Part shown: positions 32,001 through 45,946 of the stretch, in pieces | How positions within the stretch are numbered: the first letter of the stretch is position 1 | Layout of the letters: each line of letters begins with the position of its first letter | Assembly (NCBI GenBank): GCA_964016885.1 | Contig: OZ024759.1 | Span: forward strand, 27,017,385 to 27,081,384 | DNA from: Eledone cirrhosa | Lineage: Eukaryota; Mollusca; Cephalopoda; Octopoda; Eledonidae | Direction: 5' to 3' | Length of the DNA stretch: 64,000 bases | Made by a program: the position numbers and the translations under genes | Notes under the pieces: model-generated | Told to the model about the DNA's origin: nothing | The model's database searches: none | The model's input: the letters and a program-made list of their open reading frames with translations, nothing else

Positions 32001-35000
32001 CGAGATGAAACGAGAGGGAGAGAGAGATGAAACGAGAGAGCGAGAGAGAGATGAAACGAGGGAGATAGAGATGAAATGAGAGAGAGGAAGAGAGAGATGG
32101 AACGAGAGAGAGGAAGACAGAGATGAAACGAGAGAGAGAGAGAGCGAGATGAAACGAGACAGAGAGAGCGCGAGATGAAACGAGAGAGAGAGAGCACGAG
32201 ATGAAACGACAGAGAGAGAGACAGATGAAAGGAGGGAGATAGAGATAAAACGAGAGAGAGGATGAGAGAGATGGAACGAGAGAGAGGAAGAGAGAGATGG
32301 AACGAGAGAGAGGAAGACAGAGATGAAACGAGAGAGAGAGAGAGCAAGATGAAACGAGAGAGAGAGAGCGCGAGATGAAACTCTATCATGTAATGTTATT
32401 GATATATCTGCCCCTGTGGCTAATAATTGTCATGTAATGTTATGGTCATCTCTGCCCCTGTGGCTAATAATTCTGTCATGTAATGTTATGGACGTCTCCG
32501 CCCCTGTGGCTAATAACTCTGACATGTAATGTTATGGACATCTCTGCCCTGTGGCTAATAATTCTGACATGTAATGTTATGGACATCTCTGCCCCTGTGG
32601 CTAATAATTCTGAGAGAGATGAAACAAGTGAGGGATTAGAGAGAGATAAAACAAGTGAGGGATTAGAGTGTTGAAACAGGAGAGAGAGAGCGAGATGAAA
32701 CGCGATAGTGAGAGAGGCGAGATGAAACGAGAGAGTGAGAGCGAGATGAAACGGGACAGAGAGAGCGAGATGTAATGAGAGAGAGAGAGAGCGGGATGGA
32801 ACGAGACAGAGAGGAAACGAGAGTAGAGAGCGAGATGAAACGAGAGGGAGAGAGAGATGAAACGAGAGAGCGAGAGAGAGATGAAACGAGGGAGATAGAG
32901 ATGAAACGAGAGAGAGGAAGAGAGAGATGGAACGAGAGAGAGGAAGACAGAGATGAAACGAGAGAGAGAGCGAGATGAAACGAGAGAGAGAGAGCGCAAG
33001 ATGAAACGAGAGAGAGAGAGCGCGAGATGAAACGACAGAGAGAGAGACAGATGAAAGGAGGGAGATAGAGATGAAACGAGAGAGAGGAAGAGAGAGATGG
33101 AACGAGAGAGAGGAAGACAGAGATGAAACGAGAGAGAGAGCGAGATGAAACGAGAGAGAGGAAGAGAGAGAGCGCGAGATGAAACTCTCTCATGTAATGT
33201 TATCGACATATCTGCCCTTGGGGCTAATAATTGTCATGTAATGTTATGGACATCTCTGTCCCTATGGCTAATAATTCTGTCATGTAATGTTATGGACATC
33301 TCTGCCCCTGTGGCTAATAATTCTGTCATGTAATGTTATGGACATCTCTGCCCCTGTGGCTAATAATTCTGACATGTAATGTTATGGACATCTCTGCCCC
33401 TGTGGCTAATAATTCTGCCATGTAATGTTATGGACATCTCTGCCCTGTGGCTAATAATTCTGACATGTAATGTTATGGACATCTCTGCCCCTGTGGCGAA
33501 TAATTCTGAGAGAGATGAACCAAGTGAGGGATTAGAGAGAGATAAAACAAGTGAGGGATTAGAGTGTTGAAACAAGAGAGAGAGAGGAAGAGAGAGAGAG
33601 AGCGAGATGAAACAAGAGAGTGAGAGAGGCGAGATGAAACGAGAGAGTGAGAGCGAGATCAAACGAGAAAGAGAGACAGCGAGATGAAACGAGACAGAGA
33701 GGAAACGAGAGAGAGAGGAAATGAGAGAGAGGAAACGAGAGTAGAGAGCGAGATGAAACAGGAGAGAGAGAGCGAGAAGAAACGAGCGGGAGAGAGAGAT
33801 GAAACGAGAGAGCGAGAGAGAGATGAAACGAGGGAGATAGAGATGAAACGAGAGAGAGGAAGAGAGAGATGGAACGAGAGAGAGGAAGACAGAGATGAAA
33901 CGAGAGAGAGAGAGAGCGAGATAAAACGAGACAGAGAGAGCGCGAGATGAAACGAGAGAGAGAGAGCGCGAGATGAAACGACAGAGAGAGAGACAGATGA
34001 AAGGAGGGAGATAGAGATGAAACGAGAGAGAGGATGAGAGAGATGGAACGAGAGAGAGGAAGAGAGAGATGGAACGAGAGAGAGGAAGACAGAGATGAAA
34101 CGAGAGAGAGAGCAAGATGAAACGAGAGAGAGAGAGCGCAAGATGAAACGAGAGAGAGAGAGCGCGAGATGAAACTCTGTCATGTAATGTTATTGACATA
34201 TCTGTCCCTGTGGCTAATAATTGTCATGTAATGTTATGGTCATCTCTGCCCCTGTGGCTAATAATTCTGTCATGTAATGTTATGGACATCTCTGCCCTTG
34301 TGGCTAATAATTCTGAGATATATTAAACAAGTGAGGGATTAGAGTGTTGAAACAAGAGAGAGAGAGCGAGAAGAAATGAGAGAGTGAGAGCGGGATGAAA
34401 TGAGAGAGAGAGAGCGAGATGAAACGGGAGGGAGAGAGAGATGAAACGAGAGAGAGAGGAAACGAGAGAGAGAGGAAACGAGAGTAGAGAGCGAGATGAA
34501 ACAAGAGAGAGAGAGAGCGAGATGAAACAGGAGAGAGAGAGCGAGATGAAACGAGAGGGAGAGAGAGATGAAACGAGAGAGCGAGAGAGAGATGAAACAA
34601 GGGAGATAGAGATGAAACGAGAGAGAGGAAGAGAGAGATGGAACGAGAGAGAGGAAGAGAGAGATGGCACGAGAGAGAGGAAGACAGAGATGAAACGAGA
34701 GAGAGAGAGCGAGATGAAACGAGAGAGAGAGAGCGCGACATGAAACGAGAGAGAGAGAGCGCTAGATGAAACGACAGAGAGCGAGACAGATGAAAGAAGG
34801 GAGATAGAGATGAAACGAGAGAGAGGAAGAGAGAGATGGAACGAGAGAGAGGAAGACAGAGATGAAACGAGAGAGAGAGAGAGCAAGATGAAACGAGAGA
34901 GAGAGAGAGCGCAAGATGAAACGAGAGAGAGGAAGAGAGAGATGGAACGAGAGAGAGGAAGAGAGAGATGGCACGAGAGAGAGGAAGACAGAGATGAAAC

Positions 35001-35571
35001 GAGAGAGAGAGAGCGAGATGAAACGAGAGAGAGAGAGCGCAAGATGAAACGAGAGAGAGAGAGCGCGAGATGAAACGACAGAGAGAGAGACAGATGAAAG
35101 AACGGAGATAGAGATGAAACGAGAGAGAGGAAGAAAGAGATGGAACGAGAGAGAGGAAGAGAGAGATGGAACGAGAGAGAGGAAGACAGAGATGAAACGA
35201 GAGAGAGAGCGAGATGAAACGAGAGAGAGGAAGACAGAGATGAATCGAGAGAGAGGGAGAGCGAGATGAAACGAGAGAGAGAGCGCGCAAGATGAAACTC
35301 TGTCATGTAATGTTATTGACATATCTGCCCCTGTGGCTAATAATTGTCATGTAATGTTATGGTCATCTCTGCCCCTGTGGCTAATAATTCTGTCATGTAA
35401 TGTTATGGACATCTCTGCCCCTGTGGCTAATAATTCTGACATGTAATGTTATGGACATCTCTGCCCTTGTGGCTAATAAATCTGACATGTAATGTTATGG
35501 AAATCTCTGCCCCTGTGGCTAATAATTCTGTCATGTAATGTTATGGAAATCTCTGCCCCTATGGCTAATAA
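29034..35571 (+). repeat. Composite minisatellite / GA-block array, GA orientation, unit 2
   Basis: Starts mid-cluster at the equivalent of 4,451 in unit 1 and follows the same block order. 46-bp clusters begin near 29,034, 29,805, 30,643, 31,661, 32,382, 33,186, 34,176 and 35,298. The first GA block is about 270 bp longer than its unit 1 partner, through extra GAGAGAGAGCGCGAGATG repeats. Later blocks differ by a few bases or short repeat losses. Confidence 0.95.
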
Positions 35572-35588
35572 ATCAGAATTATTAGCCA
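35562..35588. repeat. Inversion centre of the satellite palindrome, unit 2
   Basis: Same TGGCTAATAA / ATCAGAA / TTATTAGCCA hinge as at 10,745, base for base. Confidence 0.9.
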
Positions 35589-38500
35589 CAGGGGCAGAGA
35601 TGTCCATAACATTACATGTCAGAATTATTAGCCACAGGGGCAGAGATGTCCATAACATTACATGACAGATTTATTAGCCACAGGGGCAGAGATGTCCATA
35701 ACATTACATGTCAGATTTATTAGCCACAGGGGCAGAGATGTCCATAACATTACATGTCAAAATTATTAGCCACAGGGGCAGAGATGTCCATAACATTACA
35801 TGACAGATTTATTAGCCACAGGGGCAGAGATGTCCATAACATTACATGACAGAATTATTAGCCACAGGGGCAGAGATGTCCATAACATTACATGACAGAA
35901 TTATTAGCCACAGGGGCAGAGATTTCCATAACATTACATGACAATTATTAGCCCCAAGGGCAGATATGTCCATAACATTACATGACAGACTTTCATCTCG
36001 CGCTCTCTCTCTCGTTTCATCTCACGCTCTCTCTCTTCCTCTCTCTCGTTTCATCTCGCGTTCTCTCTCTTCCTCTCTCTCGTTTCATCTCGCTCTCTCT
36101 CTCGTTTCATCTCTGTCTTCCTCTCTCTCGTTCCATCTCTCTCTTCCTCTCTCTCGTTCCATCTCTCTCTTCCTCTCTCTCGTTTCATCTCTCTCTCTCG
36201 TTTCATCTCTATCTCCCTCGTTTCATCTGTCTCTCTCTCTGTCGTTTCATCTCCCTCTATCTCTCTCTCGCTCTCTCGTTTCATCTCTCTCTCCCTCTCG
36301 TTTCATCTCGCTCTCTCTCTCCTGTTTCATCTCGCTCTCTCTCTCCTGTTTCATCTCGCTCTCTACTCTCGTTTCCTCTCTCTCGTATCCTCTCTCTCGT
36401 TTCCTCTCTCTCTCGTTTCCTCTCTCTCTCGTTTCCTCTAGCTCTCACTCTCTCGTTTCATCTCGCTCTCTCTCTCTCATTTCATCTCGCTCTCTCTCTC
36501 TCGTTTCATATCGCTCTCACTCTCTCATTTCATCTCGCTCTCTCTCTCTCGTTTGATCTCGCTCTCACTCTCTCTTCCTCTCTCTCTCTTGTTTCAACAC
36601 TCTAATCCCTCACTTGTTTCATCTCTCTCTTATCCCTCACTTGTTTCATCTCTCTCAGAATTATTAGCCACAGGGGCAGAGATATCCATAACATTACATG
36701 TCAGAATTATTAGCCACAGGGGCAGAGATGTCCATAACATTACATGACAGATTTATTAGCCACAGGGGCGGAGATGTCCATAACATTACATGACGAATTT
36801 ATTAGCCACAGGGGCAGAGATGTCCATAACATTACATGACAGAATTATTAGCCACAGGGGCAGAGATGTCCATAACATTACATGACAGAATTATTTGCCA
36901 CAGGGGCAGAGATGTACATAACATTACATGACAATTATTAGCCCCAAGGGCAGATATGTCCATAACATTACATGACAATTATTAGCCCCAAGGGCAGATA
37001 TTTCCATAACATTACATGACAGACTTTCATCTCGCGCTCTCTCTCTTCCTCTCTCTCGTTTCATCTCGCTCTCTCTCTCTCGTTTCATCTCGCTCTCTCT
37101 CTCTCTCGTTTCATCTCGCGCTCTCTCTCTTCCTCTCTCTCGTTTCATCTCGCTCTCTCTCTCGTTTCATATCTGTCTTCCTCTCTCTCGTTCCATCTCT
37201 CTATTCCTCTCTCTCTCGTTTCATCTAGCTATCACTCTCCCGTTTCATCTCCCTCTATCTCTCTCTCGCTCTCTCGTTTCATCTCTCCCTCCCTCTCATT
37301 TCATCTCGCTCTCTCTCTCCGGTTTCATCTCGCTCTCTCTCTCTCCTGTTTCATCTTGCTCTCTACTCTCGTTTCCTCTCTCTCGTTTCCTCTCTCTCGT
37401 TTCCTCTATCTCTCGTTTCCTCTCTCTCTCGTTTCATCTAGCTCTCACTCCCTCGTTTCATCTCGCTCTCTCTGACTCGTTCCATCTCGCTCTCACTCTC
37501 TCGTTTCATCTCGCTCTCTCTCTCTCATTTCATCTCGCTCTCTCTCTCTCATTTCATCTCGATCTCTCTGTCTCGTTTCATCCCGCTCTCTCTGTCTCGT
37601 TTCATCTCGCTCTCTCTCTCTCATTTCATCTCGCTCTCTCTCTCTCATTTCATCTCGCTCTCTCTCTCTCTCTCGTTTCATCTCACTCTCAATCTCTCAT
37701 TTCATCTCGCTCTCTCTCTCTCATTTCATCTCGCGCTCTCTCTCTTCCTCTCTCTCGTTTCATCTCGCTCTCTCTCTCTTCCTCTCTCTCGTTTCATCTC
37801 GCTCTCTCTCTCTCGTTTCATCTTGCGCTCTCTCTCTTCCTCTCTCTCGTTTCATCTCGCGCTCTCTCTCTTCCTCTCTCTCGTTTCATCTTGCTCTCTC
37901 CCTCTCTCGTTTCATCTCGCGTTCTCTCTCTTCCTCTCTCTCGTTTCATCTCTGTCTTCCTCTCTCTCGTTCCATCTCTCTCTTCCTCTCTCTCGTTCCA
38001 TCTCTCTCTTCCTCTCTCTCGTTTCATCTCTCTCTCTCGTTTCATCTCTATCTCCCTCGTTTCATCTGTCTCTCTCTCTGTCGTTTCATCTCCCTCTATC
38101 TCTCTCTCGCTCTCTCGTTTCATCTCTCTCTCCCTCTCGTTTCATCTCGCTCTCTCTCTCCTGTTTCATCTCGCTCTCTCTCTCCTGTTTCATCTCGCTC
38201 TCTACTCTCGTTTCCTCTCTCTCGTATCCTCTCTCTCGTTTCCTCTCTCTCTCGTTTCCTCTCTCTCTCGTTTCCTCTAGCTCTCACTCTCTCATTTCAT
38301 CTCGCTCTCTCTCTCTCGTTTCATCTCGCTCTAATCTGTCTCGTTTCATTTCGCTCTCTCTCTCTCTCGTTTCATTTCGCTCTCTCTGTCTCGTTTCATC
38401 TCGCTCTCTCTCTCTCATTTCAACTCGCTCTCTCTCTCTCATTTCATCTCGCTCTCTCTCTCTCGTTTCATATCGCTCTCACTCTCTCATTGCATCTCGC

Positions 38501-41500
38501 TCTCTCTCTCTCGTTTGATCTCGCTCTCACTCTCTCTTCCTCTCTCTCTCTTGTTTCAACACTCTAATCCCTCACTTGTTTCATCTCTCTCTTATCCCTC
38601 ACTTGTTTCATCTCTCTCAGAATTATTAGCCACAGGGGCAGAGATATCCATAACATTACATGTCAGAATTATTAGCCACAGGGGCAGAGATGTCCATAAC
38701 ATTACATGACAGATTTATTAGCCACAGGGGCGGAGATGTCCATAACATTACATGACGAATTTATTAGCCACAGGGGCAGAGATGTCCATAACATTACATG
38801 ACAGAATTATTAGCCACAGGGGCAGAGATGTCCATAACATTACATGACAGAATTATTTGCCACAGGGGCAGAGATGTACATAACATTACATGACAATTAT
38901 TAGCCCCAAGGGCAGATATGTCCATAACATTACATGACAATTATTAGCCCCAAGGGCAGATATGTCCATAACATTACATGACAGACTTTCATCTCGCGCT
39001 CTCTCTCTTCCTCTCTCTCGTTTCATCTCGCTCTCTCTCTCTCGTTTCATCTCGCTCTCTCTCTCTCTCGTTTCATCTCGCGCTCTCTCTCTTCCTCTCT
39101 CTCGTTTCATCTCGCTCTCTCTCTCTCTCGTTTCATATCTCTCTTCCTCTCTCTCGTTCCATCTCTCTATTCCTCTCTCTCTCGTTTCATCTAGCTATCA
39201 CTCTCTCGTTTCATCTCCCTCTATCTCTCTCTCGCTCTCACGTTTCATCTCTCCCTCCCTCTCATTTCATCTCGCTCTCTCTCTCCGGTTTCATCTCGCT
39301 CTCTCTCTCTCCTGTTTCATCTTGCTCTCTACTCTCGTTTCCTCTCTCTCGTTTCCTCTCTCTCGTTTCCTCTCTCTCGTTTCCTCTCTCTCTCATTTCC
39401 TCTCTCTCTTGTTTCATCTAGCTCTCACTCTCTCGTTTCATCTCGCTCTCTCTGACTCGTTCCATCTCGCTCTCACTCTCTCGTTTCATCTCGCTCTCTC
39501 TCTCTCATTTCATCTCGCTCTCTCTCTCTCATTTCATCTCGATCTCTATGTCTCGTTTCATCCCGCTCTCTCTGTCTCGTTTCATCTCGCTCTCTCTCTC
39601 TCATTTCATCTCGCTCTCTCTCTCTCATTTCATCTCGCTCTCTCTCTCTCTCTCGTTTCATCTCACTCTCAATCTCTCATTTCATCTCGCTCTCTCTCTC
39701 TCATTTCATCTCGCGCTCTCTCTCTTCCTCTCTCTCGTTTCATCTCGCGCTCTCTCTCTTCCTCTCTCTCATTTCATCTCGCTCTCTCTCTCTCGTTTCA
39801 TCTTGCGCTCTCTCTCTTCCTCTCTCGTTTCATCTCGCTCTCTCTCTCTCATTTCATCTCGATCTCTCTGTCTCGTTTCATCCCGCTCTCTCTGTCTCGT
39901 TTCATCTCGCTCTCTCTCTCTCATTTCATCTCGCTCTCTCTCTCTCATTTCATCTCGCGCTCTCTCTCTTCCTCTCTCTCGTTTCATCTCGCGCTCTCTC
40001 TCTTCCTCTCTCTCGTTTCATCTCGCTCTCTCTCTCTCTCTCGTTTCATCTTGCGCTCTCTCTCTTCCTCTCTCTCGTTTCATCTCGATCTCTCTCTGTC
40101 TCGTTTCATCTCTGTCTTCCTCTCGCTCGTTCCATCTCTCTCTTCCTCTCTCTCGTTCCATCTCTCTCTTCCTCTCTCTCGTTTCATCTCTCTCTCTCGT
40201 TTCATCTCTGTCTTCCTCTCTCTCGTTCCATCTCCCTCTTCCTCTCTCTCGTTACATCTCTCTCTTCCTCTCTCTCGTTTCATCTCTCTCTCTCGTTTCA
40301 TCTCTATCTCCCGCGTTTCATCTGTCTCTCTCTCTGTCGTTTCATCTCCCTCTATCTCTCTCTCGCTCTCTCGTTTCATCTCTCTCTCCCTCTCGTTTCA
40401 TCTCGCTCTCTCTCTCCTGTTTCATCTCGCTCTCTCTCTCCTGTTTCATCTCGCTCTCTACTCTCGTTTCCTCTCTCTCGTTTCGTCTCTCTCGTTTCCT
40501 CTCTCTCTCGTTTCATCTAGCTCTCCCACTCTCGTTTCATCTCGCTCTCTCTGTCTCGTTCCATCTCGCTCTCACTCTCTCGTTTCATCTCGCTCTCTCT
40601 CTCTCATTTCATCTCGCTCTCTCTCTCTCATTTCATCTCGCGCTCTCTCTCTCGTTTCATCTCGCTCTCTCTGTCTCGTTTCATCTCGCTCTCGCTCTCT
40701 CTGTCTCGTTTCATCCCGCTCTCTCTCTCTCATTTCATCTCGCTCTCTCTCTCTCTCATTTCATCTCGCTCTCTCTCTCTCTCTCGTTTCATCTCGCTCT
40801 CACTCTCTCATTTCATCTCGCTCTCTCTCGTTTGATTTCGCTCTCACTCTCTCTTCCTCTCTCTCTCTTGTTTCAACACTCTAATCCCTCACTTGTTTCA
40901 TCTCTCTCAGAATTATTAGCCACAGGGGCAGAGATGTCCATAACATTACATGTCAGAATTATTAGCCACAGGGGCAGAGATGTCCATAACATTACATGAC
41001 AGATTTATTAGCCACAGGGGCAGAGATGTCCATAACATTACATGACGAATTTATTAGCCACAGGGGCAGAGATGTCCATAACATTACATGTCAGAATTAT
41101 TAGCTACAGGGGCAGAGATGTCCATAACATTACATGTCAGAATTATTAGCCACAGGGGCAGAGATGTCCATAACATTACATGACAGATTTATTAGCCACA
41201 GGGGCAGAGATGTCCGTAACATTAAATGACAGATTTATTAGCCACAGGGGCAGAGATTCCATAACATTACATGTCAGAATTATTAGCCACAGGGGCAGAG
41301 ATTTCCATAACATTACATGACAGAATTATTAGCCACAGGGGCAGAGATGTCCATAACATTACATGACAGAATTATTAGCCACAGGGGCAGAGATGTCCAT
41401 AACATTACATGACAATTATTAGCCCCAGGGGCAGATATGTCCATGACAGAGTTTCATCTCTCGCTCTCTCTCTTCCTCTCTCTCGTTTCATCTCGCTCTC

Positions 41501-42692
41501 TCTCTCGTTTCATCTCGCTCTCTCTCTCTCTCGTTTCACCTCTGTCTTCTTCTCTCTCGTTTCATCTCTCTCTTCCTCTCTCTCGTTCTATCTCTCTCTT
41601 CCTCTCTCTCGTTTCATCTCTCTCTCTCGTTTCATCTCTATATCCCTCGTTTCATCTGTCTCTCTCTCTGTCGTTTCATTTCCCTCTATCTCTCTCTCGC
41701 TCTCTCGTTTCATCTCTCTCTCCCTCTCGTTTCATCTCGCTCTCTCTCTCCTGTTTCATCTCGATCTCTCTCTCCTGTTTCATCTCGCTCTCTACTCACG
41801 TTTCCTCTCTCTCGTTTCCTCTCTTTCTCGTTTCATCTCTCTCTCGTTTCATCTCTCTATGTCTCATTTCATCTCGCTCTCTCTCTCTCTCATTTCATCT
41901 CGTTCTCTCTCTCTCTCATTTCATCTCGCTCTCACTCTCTCGTTTCATCTCGCTCTCTCACTCTCGTTTCATCTCGCACTCTCTCTCTCGTTTCATCTCT
42001 CTCTCTCTCTCTCTCTCATTTCATCTCGCTCTCTGTCTCGTGTCATCTCGCTCTCTCTGTCTCTCGTTTCATCTCGCTCTCACTCTCTCGTTTCATCTCA
42101 CTCTAACTCTCTCATTTCATCTCGCTCTCCCTGTCTCGTTTCATCTCGCTCCCACTCTCTCATTTCATCTCACTCTCTTTCTCTCATTTCATCTCGCTCT
42201 CTCGCTCTTGTTTCAACACTCTAATCCCTCACTTGTTTCATCTCTCTCTAATCCCTCACTTGTTTCATCTCTCTCTTGTTTCAATTCTTTCTCTCTCTCT
42301 CTCTCTCACTCTCTCTCTTTCTCTCTCTCTCTTTCTATCCCCTCTCTCTTTCTCTCCCCTCTCTCTGTTGTTTCATCCCTCACCCTCTTGTTTCATCCCC
42401 TTCTCTCCCTCTCTCTCTCTTCCCCTCTATCTCTATTCCTCTCTCTCATCCCCTCTCTCTCTCTTCCTCTCTCTCTCTCTCTTCCTCTCTCCCCTCACCC
42501 TCTTGTTTCAACTCTCTCCTCGTTTCAACTCTCTCCTCGTTTCAACTCTCTCCTCGTTTCAACTCTCTCCTCGTTTCAACTCTCTCTCTCTCCTCTCGTT
42601 TCAACTCTCTCTCTCTCCTCGTGTTTCAACCATCTCCTCTCTTGTTTCAACTCTCTCACCTCTCGTTTCAACTCTCTCTCTCTCTGTGTCTC
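35579..42692 (-). repeat. Composite minisatellite / CT-block array, inverted orientation, unit 2
   Basis: Inverted 46-bp clusters near 35,579-35,990, 36,656-37,022, 38,618-38,990 and 40,908-41,450, with CT blocks between and after. Unit 1 has three clusters; the extra one reflects a duplicated higher-order unit of 1,962 bp (36,924 pairs with 38,886). The 17-bp GTTTCAACTCTCTCCTC subrepeat near 42,510 has about five copies against three in unit 1. Confidence 0.95.
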
Positions 42693-42880
42693 CAATGTGT
42701 ATACCGATATATATACCGAAGAATGTACATAAACACACATGCATACACGCATGTGTATATATATATACATACATGTGTCTCTCTCTCTCCCTATATATAT
42801 GTACATATGTGTAAATATGTACATACATATTAGTGTATATATATTGCTATCTATATGCATATTTGTATTAATTATACTGT
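42693..42880. repeat. AT/TG-rich simple-sequence flank, unit 2
   Basis: Matches 15,932-16,119 essentially base for base. Confidence 0.8.
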
Positions 42881-42884
42881 ATGG

Positions 42885-43051
42885 TGAATTGGCAGTATCG
42901 GTAGAGGGTCTGACGCCATGCTTTCCAGCATAGTTACGTCCCTTTACGATCCGAGGTCAACTTTGCCTTTCATCCTTACGGGGTCGATAAAATAAAGTAC
43001 CAGTAATGTACTGGTTAATTACTGACCTTGTGCCTAAAATAGAAACAATTA
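42885..43051 (+). mobile_element. Degraded tRNA-derived SINE, unit 2
   Basis: Copy of the 16,124 element with the same missing box B. Confidence 0.8.
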
Positions 43052-43613
43052 TTAGTTCAAAGAGAAACCACCATCATAGAGAAACCACCGTCCTACCTGA
43101 AATATTATGTTATCATATTAAATATTTCTTATACTGTCATGTTTTTTCTTTAAAACGATTGCATTTCAATAAAGTGAAGAAAACTATTATATACTGTTGT
43201 TATATCATTATACTTTAGTTTTAACTTATTATTTCTATGTGTATAAATATAATGTATGTAAGTGTGTTTGAAAATATATAATAATAATATGCATGTTTGA
43301 AGCAGGGTTCAACTGAAATATCTACACCGGTAACTTAATTAGTGTTACACCTTAGGCATAAACTATTTGGCATTCTTTGAAGGAGGTACTAGGTTTTTCA
43401 CTGTCTTAAATGGAGTATACACGCGCACACAATGCATATATATAAATTGTTTTTCTCTGTACAAAGAGATTGACATCATTTCTTAAATCATTATTTAGGG
43501 TTTTACAACAAAACATATTGTATGTGTAATTATACAAATTGAATTTAAGTATTTATTTTAAAATTTTACATACACTTTAGTAGTATATATATATATATAT
43601 ATATATTCATTTG
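43052..43613. other. AT-rich spacer, unit 2
   Basis: Copy of 16,291-16,850, with two more TA dinucleotides in the run before the Helitron resumes. Nothing recognised. Confidence 0.6.
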
Positions 43614-44361
43614 TGATGCCATGCATTGTATTGTACACTTCGACATATGAATTACGTTCATGCAACACTTCTCTTATCATAGCCATTTTTTGTGGTGAGC
43701 AGTCATTATTTGTTGGTACTAGGGCAGTGGATTGGCAGTATCGGTAGAGCGCCAGACACCATGCTTTACAGCATAGGGTTATGGCCATTTACGTTCTGGG
43801 TTCAAATCCCTCCAAGGTTGACTTTGTTTTCATCCTTATGAGGTCGATAGAATAAAGTACCAGTAATTGCTGGCCTTGTGCCAGAAACAATTATTTGGTT
43901 GTACTTCCAATCTGTGCTACACACCTTCGTTCCCATCAATAATATATAACTGGCCATATTGTGGTGTATTTTCTGCAGGTTACAGAGATGGGGGTGTAGT
44001 GATATGTTTGACCCTGAATATGAAAGCTATACGGGCCTCTGCCGGGTGGTAACACCAAATGAAGTGAAATAAATGTAGTTTTAATTGCAGATGTTTCTGT
44101 GAAATCAACTGCTTCCTGGCCTCTTTCAAAGAGATTTCTCAGTCTCTCAGGGTATATTTGCAATGGTGGCAACACAACCTTTCCTTTATTACAACAGTTA
44201 CAATTTTCATTTCTAAATTTCAAAGCTCCACAGTGATCACACGAAACATTCATATCACTAATATGAAATTCTTCTACATTTCCATTAATATTAATTGTTG
44301 GCCAATTTCTCTTACAACGCTCATTATCCATTCTTCTCTGTCTGAATGTTTTCCATTCTGT
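43614..44361 (-). mobile_element. Helitron 5'-part fragment, unit 2 (other side of the satellite)
   Basis: Resumes at TGATGCCATGCATTG, the complement of the break at 27,539. N-terminal Cys-rich block and GRGPYSFHIQGQTYH intact as words; shares the 27-bp N-terminal deletion with the unit 1 second copy. Confidence 0.85.
43713..43889 (+). mobile_element. tRNA-derived SINE inside Helitron fragment, unit 2
   Basis: Same insertion and ATTATTTG flanks as at 2,413 and 16,950; box B is consensus GGTTCAAATCC here. Confidence 0.85.
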
Positions 44362-45946
44362 TGTTTATTATGTAATTAAATAGCTCTGTACAATACATAG
44401 AGCATTCTTCTTTTCCTTACCTTTTCTATGGAAATACAAGAACAAACATGTAAATATATATATATATGTATATACATAAACAAGACTGTTATTGCTCCAA
44501 CCAGTCTATTTACCTTTGATAACTATCCTAAATATAAATACACCTATACCATACATACATATATCATATATGTTTTTGATGCCGTGGTATAGCAGAGATA
44601 AGCAAGAAGAGAAAAGAAAATGAAAAGGAGAAAAAAAAAGAAGTAAGAAGTCGGGGGAGGGACAGACACTTCACCCCAGTCTAAGTGGTCCCTCAGCCGC
44701 AACCTGTGGAAGAAACTTAAAAGCGTTACCTCGGAGCAAGGCCAGAGACACCTGCTACAATAGTCGCCCCTCCTCATGAGGCTCCTGTCATCTTTCCTCC
44801 CGACTTTATGGAGGAAATCAGCAGTACAGGGACCAAGTATGGCAGAGGTCTCAATGGAGTGGAAGAGGTGAGTCAGGCCTTGGTACTATCTTACTATCCT
44901 CTGCATTGCGGGGTGTGGAGCCTAGGTTTGTGGCTGTAGCTATATTTGAACTTTTATATGAAATTTCAGTTTTATATTTTTCACATCATAAAACTTAATC
45001 TTAGTCTTTTGCAGCTCATCTTGTTTCATCTCGCAGCACACGATTTGGGAACCACTGCTCTAGAGATAGAAAAAGTATATTTTATGCAGGGCTTCCCTGA
45101 GACATAAAAACTATTTCAAGAGATCGACATGGGTAGAAAGGTTGAGAAATGCTGCACAATGTTCTTTGGTTTTTGTTCACCTTTAAATAATCATGTATAA
45201 AATATCGGGTGTGCAAGATTTCATGAAAAGGTATAACATTTTTTATGCTGGTCTTGCAGGGACTAGCTCCAATTGAGAGTTGTACCAATTCCCACTAAAC
45301 TCGAAACTCCTGGACAATATATACATATCTTTATAAGTTCCTGTGTATTGTGTCGCTGTATAATGAAACATAAATATATACCATGCATGTCAGTCAGATT
45401 TGAACTCACTATATTTGGCGTTTTATAGACATAATTTGTTTGTTAAAACAATTGATTAAATAATAACTAAATAAAATTAATTCTACAATCCTGGATAGGG
45501 AATGAACTTATAACTTCATAATAGAAGCCATCTATTCGAGCAGTATTGCCATCTAAGCCACCAGGTTACCTACAGAACTTCATTCAAATATAAAATATAA
45601 AATATATGCCAGACATAGTGAGTTCGAATCTGACTGATTAGTTGGTCATTGTCCCAGCCAACAGTTTAAATCGCCAACCAGTAGGTGACATCGACTAGGT
45701 TGGGAAAACTTGGTTAAGTAGCTCCAGTTATTGCTACGTTAGACATATTCAAGACTTATCGACACCGAATGGAAGAAAGGTAAAGTTGAACTCAGAGTAA
45801 AGAACAGGAAAAATACTGCAAAGAATGCTATCTGATGTTCTAACAATTCTACCAAATTACCTTATGTATATATATTTATATCTAGAGATAAGAAGAAAAC
45901 TGAAAGAAAGAAAAGAAAAAAAATGAGACCTTATATGTAACCCATG
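44124..45946. repeat. Segment b, unit 2
   Basis: Carries b-type variants at the diagnostic sites, so it is the positional counterpart of 17,361-19,184. Includes the exon-like frame (44,808), hAT-like end (45,011), inverted pair (45,391) and tRNA-like relic (45,485). Confidence 0.9.
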
